Below, piece after piece: positions 47,672 through 57,581 of a stretch of 64,000 bases of DNA; the stretch's first letter is position 1, and each line of letters begins with the position of its first letter. Source of the stretch: Streptomyces paradoxus (GTDB lineage Bacteria; Actinomycetota; Actinomycetes; Streptomycetales; Streptomycetaceae); contig NZ_JACHGV010000003.1 in the NCBI RefSeq assembly GCF_014202475.1, forward strand, positions 224,239 to 288,238, written 5' to 3'. The notes under the pieces were generated by a model. It searched no databases, had not been told where the DNA came from, and saw only the letters and a list, made by a program, of their open reading frames with translations. Position numbers and translations under genes: made by a program.

Positions 47672-50600
47672 ATGGCGGGGCACAGGCCTGCGGACTGGCA
47701 TGTCCTGGATCTTGACAAGGATCCGACGCCTGGTGATCCGCAGCGGGTGCGCACACTCGCGAAGACCCTGCACGACTTCGCCGACGACGTCTCCGACGCG
47801 CTGCGTCTGGTCAAGGGCATGGCGGGGGAGGGCACGCTTCTGGAGTGGGCGGGCAAGTCGGCGGATGTCTTCAAGGAGGACTTCGCGGATGTGCCGAAGA
47901 ACCTCAAGAAGCTGAAGAAGTCCTATGAGATGTGCGGGGATGCGCTGGCGGACTTCTGGCCGAAGCTGGAGCGTGCGCAGTCGCTGGCGGACAAGGCCCT
48001 GCGCAAGGGGCGTGAGGCGCGCGACAGTCTCTCCTCGGCCCAGTCGCGTCTCACCTCGGCCGACTCGTGGGTGACGCGGGCCGGCAAGGAGGCGGACAAG
48101 TACAAGGACGACCCGACCGGCAGCAAAGGCGCCGAGAAGCCTGATGAGGCCAAGGTGCGGGCGGCGACCCGGGATGTCCAGCACGCCAAGTCGGCGCAGT
48201 CCAAGGCGCAGTCGGACGTCTCCGACGCGCAGGACGCGCTCGCCGCGGCGAAGAAGATGGCCGAGGACGCGCGCAAGATGCGTGACGATGCGGCCCGTGA
48301 GGCGAAGTCGAAGATCGACGAGGCCTCGGATGCCGGGATCCAGAACCGGTCGTGGTGGGAGGAGGTCGGCGACTGGTTCACCGACAACTGGGACACCATC
48401 GTCGCGGTGTGCAAGGTCGTCGTGGCGGTGGTCGGGATCGTCGCGATGATCATCGGCGGGCCGATCCTGGGCGTGATCGTGCTGATCGCCGCCGCGGTGG
48501 TTCTCGCCGACACGCTCTACAAATACTCCAAGGGGCAGGCGTCCCTATGGGATGTGGGATTCGCGGCCCTGGACTGCATCCCGGGTATGAAGGGCCTGAC
48601 CACCCTTGGCGGGCTGGCCAAGGGCCTGAAGACCTTCGGGAAGACCGGCCTCAAAGGCATGGCGCTGGCAGTCAAGGGGCTCGGCAAGGGCGCAGGCGCC
48701 CTGAGCCGCCAGATGAAGAAGCTCTTCTGCCGCACCGACCCGGTGGACATGGCGACTGGCGAGGTCGTCATGTCTGCGACCGACGTGAGCCTGCCCGGCG
48801 TGCTCCCGCTGGTCCTGGAGCGCCACCATCGCAGCAGTGTGCAAACCGGCCGGCTGTTCGGGACGACCTGGATGTCCACACTCGACCAACGCCTGGAACT
48901 CGACTCGACCGGAATACGGTTCGACGCCGCCGACGGCATGGTCCTGCACTACCCGGTACCGGACCCGGACGCTGCCGTCTTGCCTGTGGCGGGGCCCCGT
49001 TGGCCGCTGACCTGGGACGGATCAACCGGCGGTGAGCTTGTGGTGCGCGACACAGAGGCTGAACGGATGCTCCACTTCCGTCCCCTGCCCGGTTGCCGCG
49101 CCGACGAGCTGCTCCTCTCGGCGATCAGCGACCACAACGGCAACACCATGACCCTGGGTTACGGGCCCGACGGTGACCTTCGCGAGGTGGTGCACAGTGG
49201 TGGCTACCGCCTGGGAGTGACTTGCGAGAGCGGCCGTGTCACCGAGCTGACACTGCTCAGCCATCCCGAGCGGCCCACGCTCATGCGATACGGCTATGAC
49301 GAGCAGGGAAACCTGGTCGATATCCGCAACGCCTCCGCGCGGCGCTTGCGCTTCGCCTACGACAGTCGACGTCGGATCACCGGCTGGCAGGACAGGAACG
49401 GCGTCAGGTACCGCTACGTCTACGACGACCAGGGCCGGTGTGTCCGTACCCGAGGTGCTGAAGGTGTGCTCAATAGCGACATCGCCTATGACAGCGACGG
49501 CTCCCGCACACTCTTCACCGACTCGCTGGGGCACACCACGGTCTACGACTTCAACGACTGGTACCAGCTCGTCAGCGAGACCGACCCCCTGGGCGGGCGC
49601 ATCCGCCGAACCTGGGACGAGCACGACAACCTCCTGACGATCGCGGACGCACTCGGCCGCACCACCGCCTACGCCTATGACCCGCTGGGCCGGGTCACCT
49701 CGGTGACGCGTGCGGACGGCCGGACGCTGAGCGTGGACTACCACGAGCTGGGCATGCCGGAACGCATCACCCACGCCGACGGCGGCCGGTGGGAGCAGAC
49801 CTTCGACGCGGCCGGCAACCGCACCGCCGTCGTCGACCCCGCCGGTGGCATCGTCCGGTACACCTACGACCGTCATGGCGGGCTTGCGTCCGCCACTGAC
49901 CAGACGGGAAACACGACGGAGTTCGTGTGCGACGCCGCGGGGCTGCCCGTCCGGGTGGTGAGCCCGCTCGGTGAGACCACCACCTATCGCCGCGACGCCT
50001 TCGGCCGCCCTGACGAGATCACCGCTCCGGGCGGTGCGGTCACTCGTCTGGAGTGGACGGTCGAGGGGAGGCCCGCGCGCCACGTCGACCCACTCGGCTC
50101 GCAGTGGTCCTGGACCTGGGACGGAGAGGGCAACTGCCTGACCCGCACTGACGCGGCAGGCGCTGTCCACCGGTATGAGTACGGCCCGTTAGACGCTCTT
50201 CGGGCACAGACGAATCCCGACGGGTCACGCTTCGAGTTCGAGCGGGACACGGAACTCCGACTCACCGCGGTCACCAACCCGCTCGGCGTCAGCTGGAGGT
50301 ACGTCTACGACGCCGCCGGGCGGCTCGTTCAGGAGACCGACTTCGATGGCCGCACGGTCAGTTATGTGCACGACGCAGCCGGCCAGTTGACAGCCAGGGT
50401 GAACTCCTTGGGCCAGCAGATCCGCTACGGCCGCGACGTACTCGGGAGGATCCGCGAGAAAGACGCCGCTGGGGCGCGGACCACCTTCGCGTACGACCCG
50501 TCGGGCCGGCTCGTCCAAGCGGTCGGTCCGGACGCGGAGCTGTCCTTCGAGAGGGACCCCCTGGGCAGGATCCTCACGGAAATCAGTGACGGGCTCGTCT

Positions 50601-52144
50601 CCCGATACGCGTACGACTCCATGGGCCGCATGGTGTGGCGCAGGACGCCCAGCGGAGCCGAGAGCCGCTACGACTACGACCAAGTGGGGCGTCCCGTCAG
50701 TCTGCTCGTGGACGACCACCGCCTCGATCTCACCTACGACGCCACCGGCAGGGAGGTCTCTCGGACCCTTGTGGCCGGCGTCGTCCTCGGCCACTCCTGG
50801 GACGCGGCCGGCAACCTGCGGAGCCAGGCGGCTCACGCCCAGGACCGCACGTTGTGGCAGCGCACCTTCTCCTACCGCGACGATCACCATCTGACCTCGA
50901 TCGCGGACGGCCGGCTCGGTACGACGACATTCGATCTCGACCAGCTGGGCCGGGTGACGGAAGTGAACCGTCCGACCGGACGGGAGACCTACGCCTACGA
51001 CCCCATCGGTAACCAGCTCGCTGCCCACTGGCCGGAGCGCCATGAGGCTCTGGGCGAGCGGGAGTACCAGGGCACGCGGGTGGTACGTGCGGGCAGGGTT
51101 CGCTACGAGTACGACGAGGCGGGCCGGACCGTCCTGCGGCGGACCAGAACTCTGTCGGGTTCCACGTCCGCCTGGGCGTACGCATGGGATGCGGAGGACC
51201 GTCTCGTCGCCGTGACCACGCCTGACGGCACCCGCTGGAGGTACTGGTACGACCCGCTGGGCCGACGCGTGGCCAAGCAGCGCCTGACCGCCGACGGGAA
51301 GGTCGACGAGGAGGTCCGTTTCACCTGGCAGGACGCGACGCTGGTCGAACAGACCAGCCTCGGACATGATGACGGTCTGGAGCGGGAAGTCCTGACGTGG
51401 GATTACCGTGACCAGCATGCCTTGACGCAGCGCCGACGGCTGTCCCGGCGCGAGGTGGACTCCCGCTTCTACGCCATCGTCACCGACCTGGTCGGGACAC
51501 CGACCGAACTCGTCGACGAAGCCGGCTCCATCGCTTGGCAGGCCAGCTCCACGCTGTGGGGCGTGTCCGAGGAGCGCGGGGACAGCCCAGTCGACATGCC
51601 GTTGCGGTTTCCCGGCCAGTACCACGACCCCGAAACCGGCTGGGACTACAACTACCAGCGTCATTACGACCCGGCGATCGGCCGGTACACCACCCCCGAC
51701 CCACTGGGGCTGGAGCCGGCCCCGAACCACTACGGCTATGTGGACAATCCGCACAGCTGGATCGATCCACTGGGATTGCTGTCCTGCACGGGGCGCCTGG
51801 AGAAATTGAATCCGGGTGAGATGTATCTCTACCGTGCCGTGATGGACGGAGAGCTCGGTCAAATCATGCGCACACGAACGTTCCAGAACCCTCTGGGTAT
51901 CGAAACCAAATACTTTTCCACGACTGCCGAAGCCGCAGCCTCCTACGCAAGGGAGATGTACAGTAGGTTCCCGCACGAAGGGGCATATACGCTGGTGCGG
52001 TCAACCGTCCGCAGAGATGCCATTCCAGATATCAGCCGCGTCGACCTGGTGGAGGCGGGCGGAATCGAGGCACTCGCGTTGCCCACCGAGGTCCTCGAAC
52101 AAATGGGCAGGATTCGGATCCTCCCCGGCATGCCGATCCCCTGA
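47672..52144 (+). CDS. RHS-repeat polymorphic toxin with T7SS-like N-terminus
   Basis: 1490 aa from ATG 47672. Residues 1-110 are helical with a WAGKSADVF motif resembling WXG100/LXG-type T7SS-targeting domains; a long coiled coil (110-235) and a hydrophobic segment (about 250-290, VVVAVVGIVAMIIGGPILGV) follow. A DUF6531 module begins at CRTDPVDMATGEVVMS (about 353), then YD/RHS repeats to a core end RYTTPDPLGLEPAPNHYGYV and SWIDPLGL (about 1330-1369). The tip (1370-1490) is an ART-like toxin: MYLYRAVMDGELGQIM and KYFSTTAEAAASYAREMY. The encapsulating RHS shell would release the tip. Confidence 0.85.
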   Translation: MAGHRPADWHVLDLDKDPTPGDPQRVRTLAKTLHDFADDVSDALRLVKGMAGEGTLLEWAGKSADVFKEDFADVPKNLKKLKKSYEMCGDALADFWPKLERAQSLADKALRKGREARDSLSSAQSRLTSADSWVTRAGKEADKYKDDPTGSKGAEKPDEAKVRAATRDVQHAKSAQSKAQSDVSDAQDALAAAKKMAEDARKMRDDAAREAKSKIDEASDAGIQNRSWWEEVGDWFTDNWDTIVAVCKVVVAVVGIVAMIIGGPILGVIVLIAAAVVLADTLYKYSKGQASLWDVGFAALDCIPGMKGLTTLGGLAKGLKTFGKTGLKGMALAVKGLGKGAGALSRQMKKLFCRTDPVDMATGEVVMSATDVSLPGVLPLVLERHHRSSVQTGRLFGTTWMSTLDQRLELDSTGIRFDAADGMVLHYPVPDPDAAVLPVAGPRWPLTWDGSTGGELVVRDTEAERMLHFRPLPGCRADELLLSAISDHNGNTMTLGYGPDGDLREVVHSGGYRLGVTCESGRVTELTLLSHPERPTLMRYGYDEQGNLVDIRNASARRLRFAYDSRRRITGWQDRNGVRYRYVYDDQGRCVRTRGAEGVLNSDIAYDSDGSRTLFTDSLGHTTVYDFNDWYQLVSETDPLGGRIRRTWDEHDNLLTIADALGRTTAYAYDPLGRVTSVTRADGRTLSVDYHELGMPERITHADGGRWEQTFDAAGNRTAVVDPAGGIVRYTYDRHGGLASATDQTGNTTEFVCDAAGLPVRVVSPLGETTTYRRDAFGRPDEITAPGGAVTRLEWTVEGRPARHVDPLGSQWSWTWDGEGNCLTRTDAAGAVHRYEYGPLDALRAQTNPDGSRFEFERDTELRLTAVTNPLGVSWRYVYDAAGRLVQETDFDGRTVSYVHDAAGQLTARVNSLGQQIRYGRDVLGRIREKDAAGARTTFAYDPSGRLVQAVGPDAELSFERDPLGRILTEISDGLVSRYAYDSMGRMVWRRTPSGAESRYDYDQVGRPVSLLVDDHRLDLTYDATGREVSRTLVAGVVLGHSWDAAGNLRSQAAHAQDRTLWQRTFSYRDDHHLTSIADGRLGTTTFDLDQLGRVTEVNRPTGRETYAYDPIGNQLAAHWPERHEALGEREYQGTRVVRAGRVRYEYDEAGRTVLRRTRTLSGSTSAWAYAWDAEDRLVAVTTPDGTRWRYWYDPLGRRVAKQRLTADGKVDEEVRFTWQDATLVEQTSLGHDDGLEREVLTWDYRDQHALTQRRRLSRREVDSRFYAIVTDLVGTPTELVDEAGSIAWQASSTLWGVSEERGDSPVDMPLRFPGQYHDPETGWDYNYQRHYDPAIGRYTTPDPLGLEPAPNHYGYVDNPHSWIDPLGLLSCTGRLEKLNPGEMYLYRAVMDGELGQIMRTRTFQNPLGIETKYFSTTAEAAASYAREMYSRFPHEGAYTLVRSTVRRDAIPDISRVDLVEAGGIEALALPTEVLEQMGRIRILPGMPIP

Positions 52145-52158
52145 GCAGGAGAGCTGCT

Positions 52159-52659
52159 GTGCGCCTAGTGATCACCTCGCAGAAGACCAAAACGCTGGAC
52201 AGGTGGCAGCGCGTCTTCGACGGGTGCGAAGACGTGGTCTGCCAACAGGGCCTGCGGGCCGAGACTCCGGTCGACGCGGTCCTCATGGCCGGCCTCTTCG
52301 CCCTTGAACGGTACGGCGGCCGTGCCGGGGCCGAGGAGGCTCAGATCCTGGAGAACCGGCGGGGCGACGGCTGGCACGACCTCATCATCGTGCCCCCCGG
52401 CAGGCCCATGACCAGAGATGCCCAGGGGGAATGGACCGTCCAAACCGGGTATGCCCATATTCAGCCCGCCTATTTCGCGGCATCGAGGTCTTTTCGCGGC
52501 ATCGAGGAATGGAATTCTCACCACGCCGAGCGTCAGATTTCCGCGGTGGAGATAAACCTTCCTCTGATGAACATGGACAACCCGGTGGACGACTCGAGCC
52601 CGCTCGCCTTCAGGGAAGCGTTCGAGGAATATCGCGAGGGGCGCTTGAACGATGTATGA
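52159..52659 (+). CDS. Candidate immunity protein, possibly macro-domain-like
   Basis: 166 aa from GTG 52159 with an AGGAG site, 14 bp after the toxin gene stop. MRLVITSQKTKTLDRWQRVF, then ETPVDAVLMAGLFALERYGG, which recalls the ADP-ribose-binding loop start of macro domains (VDAIVNPAN type), YAHIQPAYFAASRSFRG and ISAVEINLPLMNM. If so it could reverse or sequester the product of an ADP-ribosylating toxin. Resemblance is weak; position alone makes it the likely immunity gene. Confidence 0.5.
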   Translation: MRLVITSQKTKTLDRWQRVFDGCEDVVCQQGLRAETPVDAVLMAGLFALERYGGRAGAEEAQILENRRGDGWHDLIIVPPGRPMTRDAQGEWTVQTGYAHIQPAYFAASRSFRGIEEWNSHHAERQISAVEINLPLMNMDNPVDDSSPLAFREAFEEYREGRLNDV

Positions 52660-52671
52660 CGGGTTGAGTGA

Positions 52672-52842
52672 ATGATCGATGTAGGCGGAGAGCTGAGCCG
52701 GCTGTCCGACTGCGACAGGCTCACTGGTCAGGCCCCGGTGGGGGTGGAGTTCACGCTCTTGCACCGGGAGCTCGAGGACGAGTGGCCACACCGAGGCGCC
52801 AGTTCAGCTGGTGCTCATGGTGCGCGAGTACGGCGTGGATGA
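52672..52842 (+). CDS. Short frame, possible immunity-gene fragment
   Basis: 56 codons, MIDVGGELSRLSDCDRLTGQ then FTLLHRELEDEWPHRG, after which the reading becomes low-complexity and overlaps the next gene. It could be a genuine small protein or the 5' stump of a displaced immunity gene. No ribosome binding site is convincing. Confidence 0.3.
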   Translation: MIDVGGELSRLSDCDRLTGQAPVGVEFTLLHRELEDEWPHRGASSAGAHGARVRRG

Positions 52843-53551
52843 GCAGGGCGACGAGGGGGGAGTGGCCCTGACGCCGCGGACGGAGGTGATCGACGCGGCG
52901 CGAGCCGAGCCGTCGGTGCGGGCGATCTTCGCGGCCCTCGGTGGTCTCGTCGAGATCGGCGCTGTCCGGGCCTCTGGGGGCTGGAGGCTCGCCGACATCT
53001 CGGTGGGGCACTTCCTCGCCCCCCGGCAAGACGACCTGCGGTGCCTCATGGAGGACGTCCGCTCGGTCTGCCGGTTCAGTGACGAGGTCATGGCCATCGC
53101 CGACGAGCTCGGATACTTCCGGGACCACGAGGTGTCCGGCGCGTCCCTGCTGCTCTGGTCCGAGGGAATCACCGGCGTTCCCCGGCCTCCGGAGCGACTG
53201 GAAGAGCCCGCCCTGGTGCGGCGCATGTGCCGGATCGGGGCCGATCTTCAGCTGACCCGGCTGCTCCAGGCCCTCGTCACCGCCGCCCTCGCGGCCGGTA
53301 CCGGGGCGGGGGAGGGGGTGGAGGGGATCGCCCGGATCCTCCGGGGTGCGGCCCGCCTCGCCGACCCGGTGGAGGGCGGGATCACGCCCGCCGACATCCA
53401 CCGCATGTGGCGCGTCGCCCACCTGCCCGCCATCCTGCGGCCGGCGTCCGAGGCACCCGAGTGGGGCAAGGCCGGCTACCGGACCTACGACGCAGAGCTG
53501 GAGCGGCTCGTCGAGGGGGAGGGGGCCAGGCCCGTCCGGCCTTGTGTTTGA
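52817..53551 (+). CDS. Hypothetical protein, island end before rpsJ
   Basis: 244 aa from ATG 52817 (MVREYGVDEQGDEGGVALTP); GTG 52811 gives two more residues. Mostly helical: RTEVIDAARAEPSVRAIFAALGG, then LADISVGHFLAPRQDDLRCL and a C-terminal long helix region with ALVTAALAAGTG. No recognised domain. The start overlaps the short frame upstream. Codon use is ordinary high-GC Streptomyces, so it may be resident rather than recently imported. Confidence 0.55.
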   Translation: MVREYGVDEQGDEGGVALTPRTEVIDAARAEPSVRAIFAALGGLVEIGAVRASGGWRLADISVGHFLAPRQDDLRCLMEDVRSVCRFSDEVMAIADELGYFRDHEVSGASLLLWSEGITGVPRPPERLEEPALVRRMCRIGADLQLTRLLQALVTAALAAGTGAGEGVEGIARILRGAARLADPVEGGITPADIHRMWRVAHLPAILRPASEAPEWGKAGYRTYDAELERLVEGEGARPVRPCV

Positions 53552-53966
53552 CCTACGTCACGCCCGGGGTATTCTCCTCGGCTCGATTGGCGTCGCCCCT
53601 GCCCCATATGGCAGACTGTCCGAGTTGCTCGGTCGAGTGTTGATGCTGCGCGCCTCCCGCCGGGAGGACCGGAAGCGAGTCCCACAGTACTCGTCGCCCT
53701 AACTGCCACCACGGCAGCGCTGGGGCGGACGTACGGGAATCTTTCGGGAAGTGTCAGTGCGGCACCGGCCAGGCACCCGGTGGGCTTTTCGCCCCCGGCT
53801 CGCGGTTCCGGCAGGGCCGTGCGCAATCCCGCAGGGATGTTCGAACAAGGGGCATCTGTGTCAGCGAGAGTGCGACACGCCCGACCGCGTGGGTCGGAGG
53901 AGCAAAGGCAGCAACAGGGATCCACCGGGTTCCAGAGCGTTAGAGAGACAGGACTACTGAGTAGCC
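53552..53966 (+). promoter_or_regulatory. S10 operon promoter and leader
   Basis: 415 bp. TTGACC (53548-53553), 16-nt spacer, TATTCT (53570-53575) overlaps the end of the previous gene and is a good promoter candidate. The shared 25-bp element lies at 53873-53897 about 70 bp before rpsJ. No gene supported. Confidence 0.6.
53873..53897 (+). repeat. Shared ribosomal-protein leader element, copy 2
   Basis: CGACAC-G-CCCGACCGCG then TGGGTCGG, followed directly by AGGAG. Same as the rpsL leader copy at 41077-41101 except one base. Confidence 0.8.
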
Positions 53967-54275
53967 ATGGCGGGACAGAAGATCCGCATCCGGCTCAAGG
54001 CCTACGACCACGAGGTCATCGACTCTTCGGCGAAGAAGATCGTCGAGACGGTGACTCGCACTGGTGCGTCGGTCGCGGGCCCGGTGCCGCTGCCCACTGA
54101 GAAGAACGTGTACTGCGTCATCAAGTCGCCGCACAAGTACAAGGACTCGCGCGAGCACTTCGAGATGCGCACGCACAAGCGCCTGATCGACATCCTCGAC
54201 CCGACCCCCAAGACCGTTGACTCTCTGATGCGACTCGACCTCCCGGCCGGTGTCGACATCGAGATCAAGCTCTGA
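53967..54275 (+). CDS. rpsJ: Ribosomal protein uS10
   Basis: 102 aa, [20 protein letters not shown]. Also known as NusE because it joins antitermination complexes. [20 protein letters not shown] and [15 protein letters not shown] are conserved. First gene of the S10 operon. Confidence 0.98.
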   Translation: MAGQKIRIRLKAYDHEVIDSSAKKIVETVTRTGASVAGPVPLPTEKNVYCVIKSPHKYKDSREHFEMRTHKRLIDILDPTPKTVDSLMRLDLPAGVDIEIKL

Positions 54276-54292
54276 GGCCGGTGATCTGAACG

Positions 54293-54937
54293 ATGGCTAA
54301 GCAGATCAAGGGCATCCTGGGCGAGAAGCTCGGCATGACGCAGGTGTGGGACGCGAACAACCGCGTCGTCCCGGTCACCGTCGTCAAGGCCGGCCCCAAC
54401 ATCGTCACCCAGGTCCGTACGAACGACGTCGACGGCTACGAGTCCGTCCAGATCGCGTTCGGCGAGATCGACCCGCGCAAGGTGAACAAGCCCCTCAAGG
54501 GCCACTTCGCCAAGGCCGACGTCACTCCCCGCCGCCACCTCGTCGAGATCCGTACCGCTGACGCCAGCGAGTACACCCTCGGCCAGGAGATCACCGCAGA
54601 GGTGTTCGAGGCCGGCATCAAGGTCGACGTGACCGGCAAGAGCAAGGGCAAGGGCTTCGCCGGTGTCATGAAGCGTCACAACTTCAAGGGCCTCGGCGCC
54701 GGACACGGCACCCAGCGCAAGCACCGCTCCCCCGGTTCCATCGGTGGCTGCGCCACCCCGGGCCGTGTGTTCAAGGGCCTCCGCATGGCGGGTCGCATGG
54801 GCAACGAGCGGGTCACCACCCAGAACCTGACCGTCCACGCCGTTGACGCGGAGAAGGGTCTGCTGCTCATCAAGGGCGCGGTTCCCGGTCCGAACGGCGG
54901 CCTCGTCCTGGTCCGCACCGCGGCCAAGGGGGCCTGA
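54293..54937 (+). CDS. rplC: Ribosomal protein uL3
   Basis: 214 aa, [20 protein letters not shown]. Conserved [20 protein letters not shown] loop that reaches the peptidyl transferase centre. 17 bp after rpsJ. Confidence 0.98.
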   Translation: MAKQIKGILGEKLGMTQVWDANNRVVPVTVVKAGPNIVTQVRTNDVDGYESVQIAFGEIDPRKVNKPLKGHFAKADVTPRRHLVEIRTADASEYTLGQEITAEVFEAGIKVDVTGKSKGKGFAGVMKRHNFKGLGAGHGTQRKHRSPGSIGGCATPGRVFKGLRMAGRMGNERVTTQNLTVHAVDAEKGLLLIKGAVPGPNGGLVLVRTAAKGA

Positions 54938-54944
54938 GGTACCG

Positions 54945-55601
54945 ATGAGCACTGTTGACATCCTTTCGCCTGCAGGCGAGAAGACCGGTAGCGTCGAGCT
55001 CCCCGCGGAGATCTTCGGCGTGGAGAAGATCAGCATCCCGCTGATCCACCAGGTCGTCGTCGCGCAGAACGCCGCTGCCCGTCAGGGCACGCACAAGACC
55101 AAGACCCGCGGCGAGGTTCGCGGTGGCGGCAAGAAGCCGTACCGCCAGAAGGGCACCGGCCGCGCCCGCCAGGGTTCGACCCGTGCGCCGCAGTTCGCCG
55201 GCGGTGGCGTCGTCCACGGCCCGCAGCCGCGTGACTACTCGCAGCGGACCCCGAAGAAGATGAAGGCCGCGGCCCTGCGCCACGCCCTCACCGACCGGGC
55301 CCGCCACAACCGCATCCACGTCGTCTCCGGCGTGGTCGAGGGCGAGACCCCCTCCACGAAGGCCGCCAAGACGCTGTTCGGCAAGATCTCGGAGCGCAAG
55401 AACCTGCTCCTGGTCGTCGACCGCGCCGACGAGGCCGCGTGGCTGTCCGCCCGCAACCTGCCCCAGATCCACATCCTGGAGCCGGGCCAGCTGAACACGT
55501 ACGACGTTCTCGTCTCGGACGACGTGGTCTTCACCCAGGCCGCCTTCGAGTCCTTCGTGTCCGGCCCGAAGGCCAATGACACCGAAGGGAGCGAGGTCTG
55601 A
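54945..55601 (+). CDS. rplD: Ribosomal protein uL4
   Basis: 218 aa from ATG 54945 ([20 protein letters not shown]). [19 protein letters not shown] is the exit-tunnel loop. The stop overlaps the next ATG (TGATG). In many bacteria L4 represses its own operon. Confidence 0.97.
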   Translation: MSTVDILSPAGEKTGSVELPAEIFGVEKISIPLIHQVVVAQNAAARQGTHKTKTRGEVRGGGKKPYRQKGTGRARQGSTRAPQFAGGGVVHGPQPRDYSQRTPKKMKAAALRHALTDRARHNRIHVVSGVVEGETPSTKAAKTLFGKISERKNLLLVVDRADEAAWLSARNLPQIHILEPGQLNTYDVLVSDDVVFTQAAFESFVSGPKANDTEGSEV

Positions 55602-56020
55602 TGGCTATCCGTCACCCCGCTATCGCCTCCAAGGCGGCGAAGAAGGCCAAGGCCGCGCGCGTCGCCAAGGCGCGCCGCCACGCCGCCGAGGGCAAGAACA
55701 CCGTCGAGACCCCGCTGAGCAAGTCCTTCACGGACCCCCGTGACGTGCTGCTCAAGCCGGTCGTCTCCGAGAAGAGCTACGCGCTCCTCGACGAGGGCAA
55801 GTACACGTTCATCGTGGACCCGAGCGCCAACAAGACCCAGATCAAGCAGGCCGTGCAGTCGGTCTTCTCGGTCAAGGTCACCGGGGTCAACACGATCAAC
55901 CGCCAGGGCAAGCGCAAGCGGACCCGCACCGGCTTCGGCCAGCGCGCGTCCACCAAGCGCGCGATCGTGACCCTCGCTGAGGGCGACCGTATCGACATCT
56001 TCGGCGGTCCGACCGCCTAA
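55601..56020 (+). CDS. rplW: Ribosomal protein uL23
   Basis: 139 aa with a 35-residue Lys/Ala-rich N-terminal extension typical of Streptomyces L23 before [20 protein letters not shown]. Binds at the tunnel exit with SRP and trigger factor. Overlaps rplD. Confidence 0.97.
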   Translation: MAIRHPAIASKAAKKAKAARVAKARRHAAEGKNTVETPLSKSFTDPRDVLLKPVVSEKSYALLDEGKYTFIVDPSANKTQIKQAVQSVFSVKVTGVNTINRQGKRKRTRTGFGQRASTKRAIVTLAEGDRIDIFGGPTA

Positions 56021-56060
56021 GGGCGGTCCGGATCGTCCGATATCGGACGAGGACTGAGAA

Positions 56061-56897
56061 ATGGGAATCCGCAAGTACAAGCCGACTACGCCGGGCCGTC
56101 GTGGCTCCAGCGTCGCCGACTTCGTCGAGGTCACGCGGTCCACGCCGGAGAAGTCGTTGGTCCGCCCCCTGCACAGCAAGGGTGGCCGTAACAACTCCGG
56201 TCGTGTGACCGTCCGCCACCAGGGCGGTGGCCACAAGCGCGCCTACCGCGTGATCGACTTCCGTCGTCACGACAAGGACGGCGTGCCGGCGAAGGTCGCG
56301 CACATCGAGTACGACCCCAACCGCACCGCGCGCATCGCGCTCCTGCACTACGCGGACGGCGAGAAGCGCTACATCCTCGCGCCGCGTGGCTTGAGCCAGG
56401 GCGACCGCGTCGAGAACGGTCCCGGGGCCGACATCAAGCCGGGCAACAACCTTGCCCTGCGCAACATCCCGGTCGGTACCACGCTGCACGCCATCGAGCT
56501 GCGTCCGGGCGGCGGTGCGAAGTTCGCCCGCTCCGCCGGCGCCTCGGTGCAGCTGCTCGCGAAGGAGGGCTCGATGGCCCACCTCCGCATGCCGTCCGGT
56601 GAGATCCGCCTGGTCGACCAGCGCTGCCGCGCCACGGTCGGCGAGGTGGGCAACGCCGAGCAGAGCAACATCAACTGGGGTAAGGCGGGCCGTAAGCGCT
56701 GGCTGGGCGTCCGCCCGACCGTGCGTGGTGTGGTCATGAACCCGGTGGACCACCCGCACGGTGGTGGCGAAGGCCGTACCTCGGGTGGTCGCCACCCGGT
56801 GTCCCCCTGGGGCAAGAAGGAAGGCCGTACTCGTTCGCCCAAGAAGGCGTCGAACAAGTACATCGTCCGCCGCCGCAAGACGAACAAGAAGCGCTAA
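56061..56897 (+). CDS. rplB: Ribosomal protein uL2
   Basis: 278 aa, [40 protein letters not shown] carries the conserved His of the peptidyl transferase region. Normal length. Confidence 0.98.
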   Translation: MGIRKYKPTTPGRRGSSVADFVEVTRSTPEKSLVRPLHSKGGRNNSGRVTVRHQGGGHKRAYRVIDFRRHDKDGVPAKVAHIEYDPNRTARIALLHYADGEKRYILAPRGLSQGDRVENGPGADIKPGNNLALRNIPVGTTLHAIELRPGGGAKFARSAGASVQLLAKEGSMAHLRMPSGEIRLVDQRCRATVGEVGNAEQSNINWGKAGRKRWLGVRPTVRGVVMNPVDHPHGGGEGRTSGGRHPVSPWGKKEGRTRSPKKASNKYIVRRRKTNKKR

Positions 56898-56909
56898 GGA
56901 CGGGTTGAG

Positions 56910-57191
56910 ATGCCTCGTAGCTTGAAGAAGGGGCCCTTCGTCGACGACCACCTGATCAAGAAGGTGGACGCCCAGAACGAAGCCGGCACCAAGAACGTCA
57001 TCAAGACCTGGTCCCGTCGCTCCATGATCGTGCCGGCCATGCTCGGCCACACGCTCGCGGTGCACAACGGCAAGACCCACATTCCGGTGTTCGTCACCGA
57101 GTCGATGGTCGGCCACAAGCTCGGCGAGTTCTCGCCGACGCGCACCTTCCGGGGTCACGTCAAGGACGACCGGAAGTCGAAGCGCCGCTAA
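56910..57191 (+). CDS. rpsS: Ribosomal protein uS19
   Basis: 93 aa, [40 protein letters not shown] conserved. Confidence 0.98.
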   Translation: MPRSLKKGPFVDDHLIKKVDAQNEAGTKNVIKTWSRRSMIVPAMLGHTLAVHNGKTHIPVFVTESMVGHKLGEFSPTRTFRGHVKDDRKSKRR

Positions 57192-57233
57192 GCGCGGGGT
57201 GGAATGACCATGACAGACACTGGAAGGACAACC

Positions 57234-57581
57234 ATGGAAGCCAGGGCCCAGGCGCGGTACATCCGCGTCACGCCCATGAAGGCCCGCCGCGTGGTGGACC
57301 TCATCCGTGGCATGAGCGCCACGGAGGCTCAGGCGGTCCTGCGTTTCGCCCCGCAGGCCGCGAGCCAGCCGGTCGGCAAGGTGCTGGACAGCGCCATCGC
57401 CAACGCCGCGCACAACTACGACCACACCGATGTCGACAGCCTCTTCGTCTCCGAGGCCTACGTCGACGAGGGCCCGACCCTGAAGCGGTTCCGTCCGCGC
57501 GCCCAGGGCCGTGCCTACCGGATCCGCAAGCGGACCAGCCACATCACCGTGGTCGTCAGCAGCAAGGAAGGAACCCGGTAA
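57234..57581 (+). CDS. rplV: Ribosomal protein uL22
   Basis: 115 aa from ATG 57234 ([20 protein letters not shown]), which has a GGAAGGA site; an in-frame ATG at 57204 would add ten residues. The tunnel loop and [21 protein letters not shown]-terminus are wild type, the macrolide-contact loop intact. TAATG overlap with rpsC. Confidence 0.96.
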   Translation: MEARAQARYIRVTPMKARRVVDLIRGMSATEAQAVLRFAPQAASQPVGKVLDSAIANAAHNYDHTDVDSLFVSEAYVDEGPTLKRFRPRAQGRAYRIRKRTSHITVVVSSKEGTR

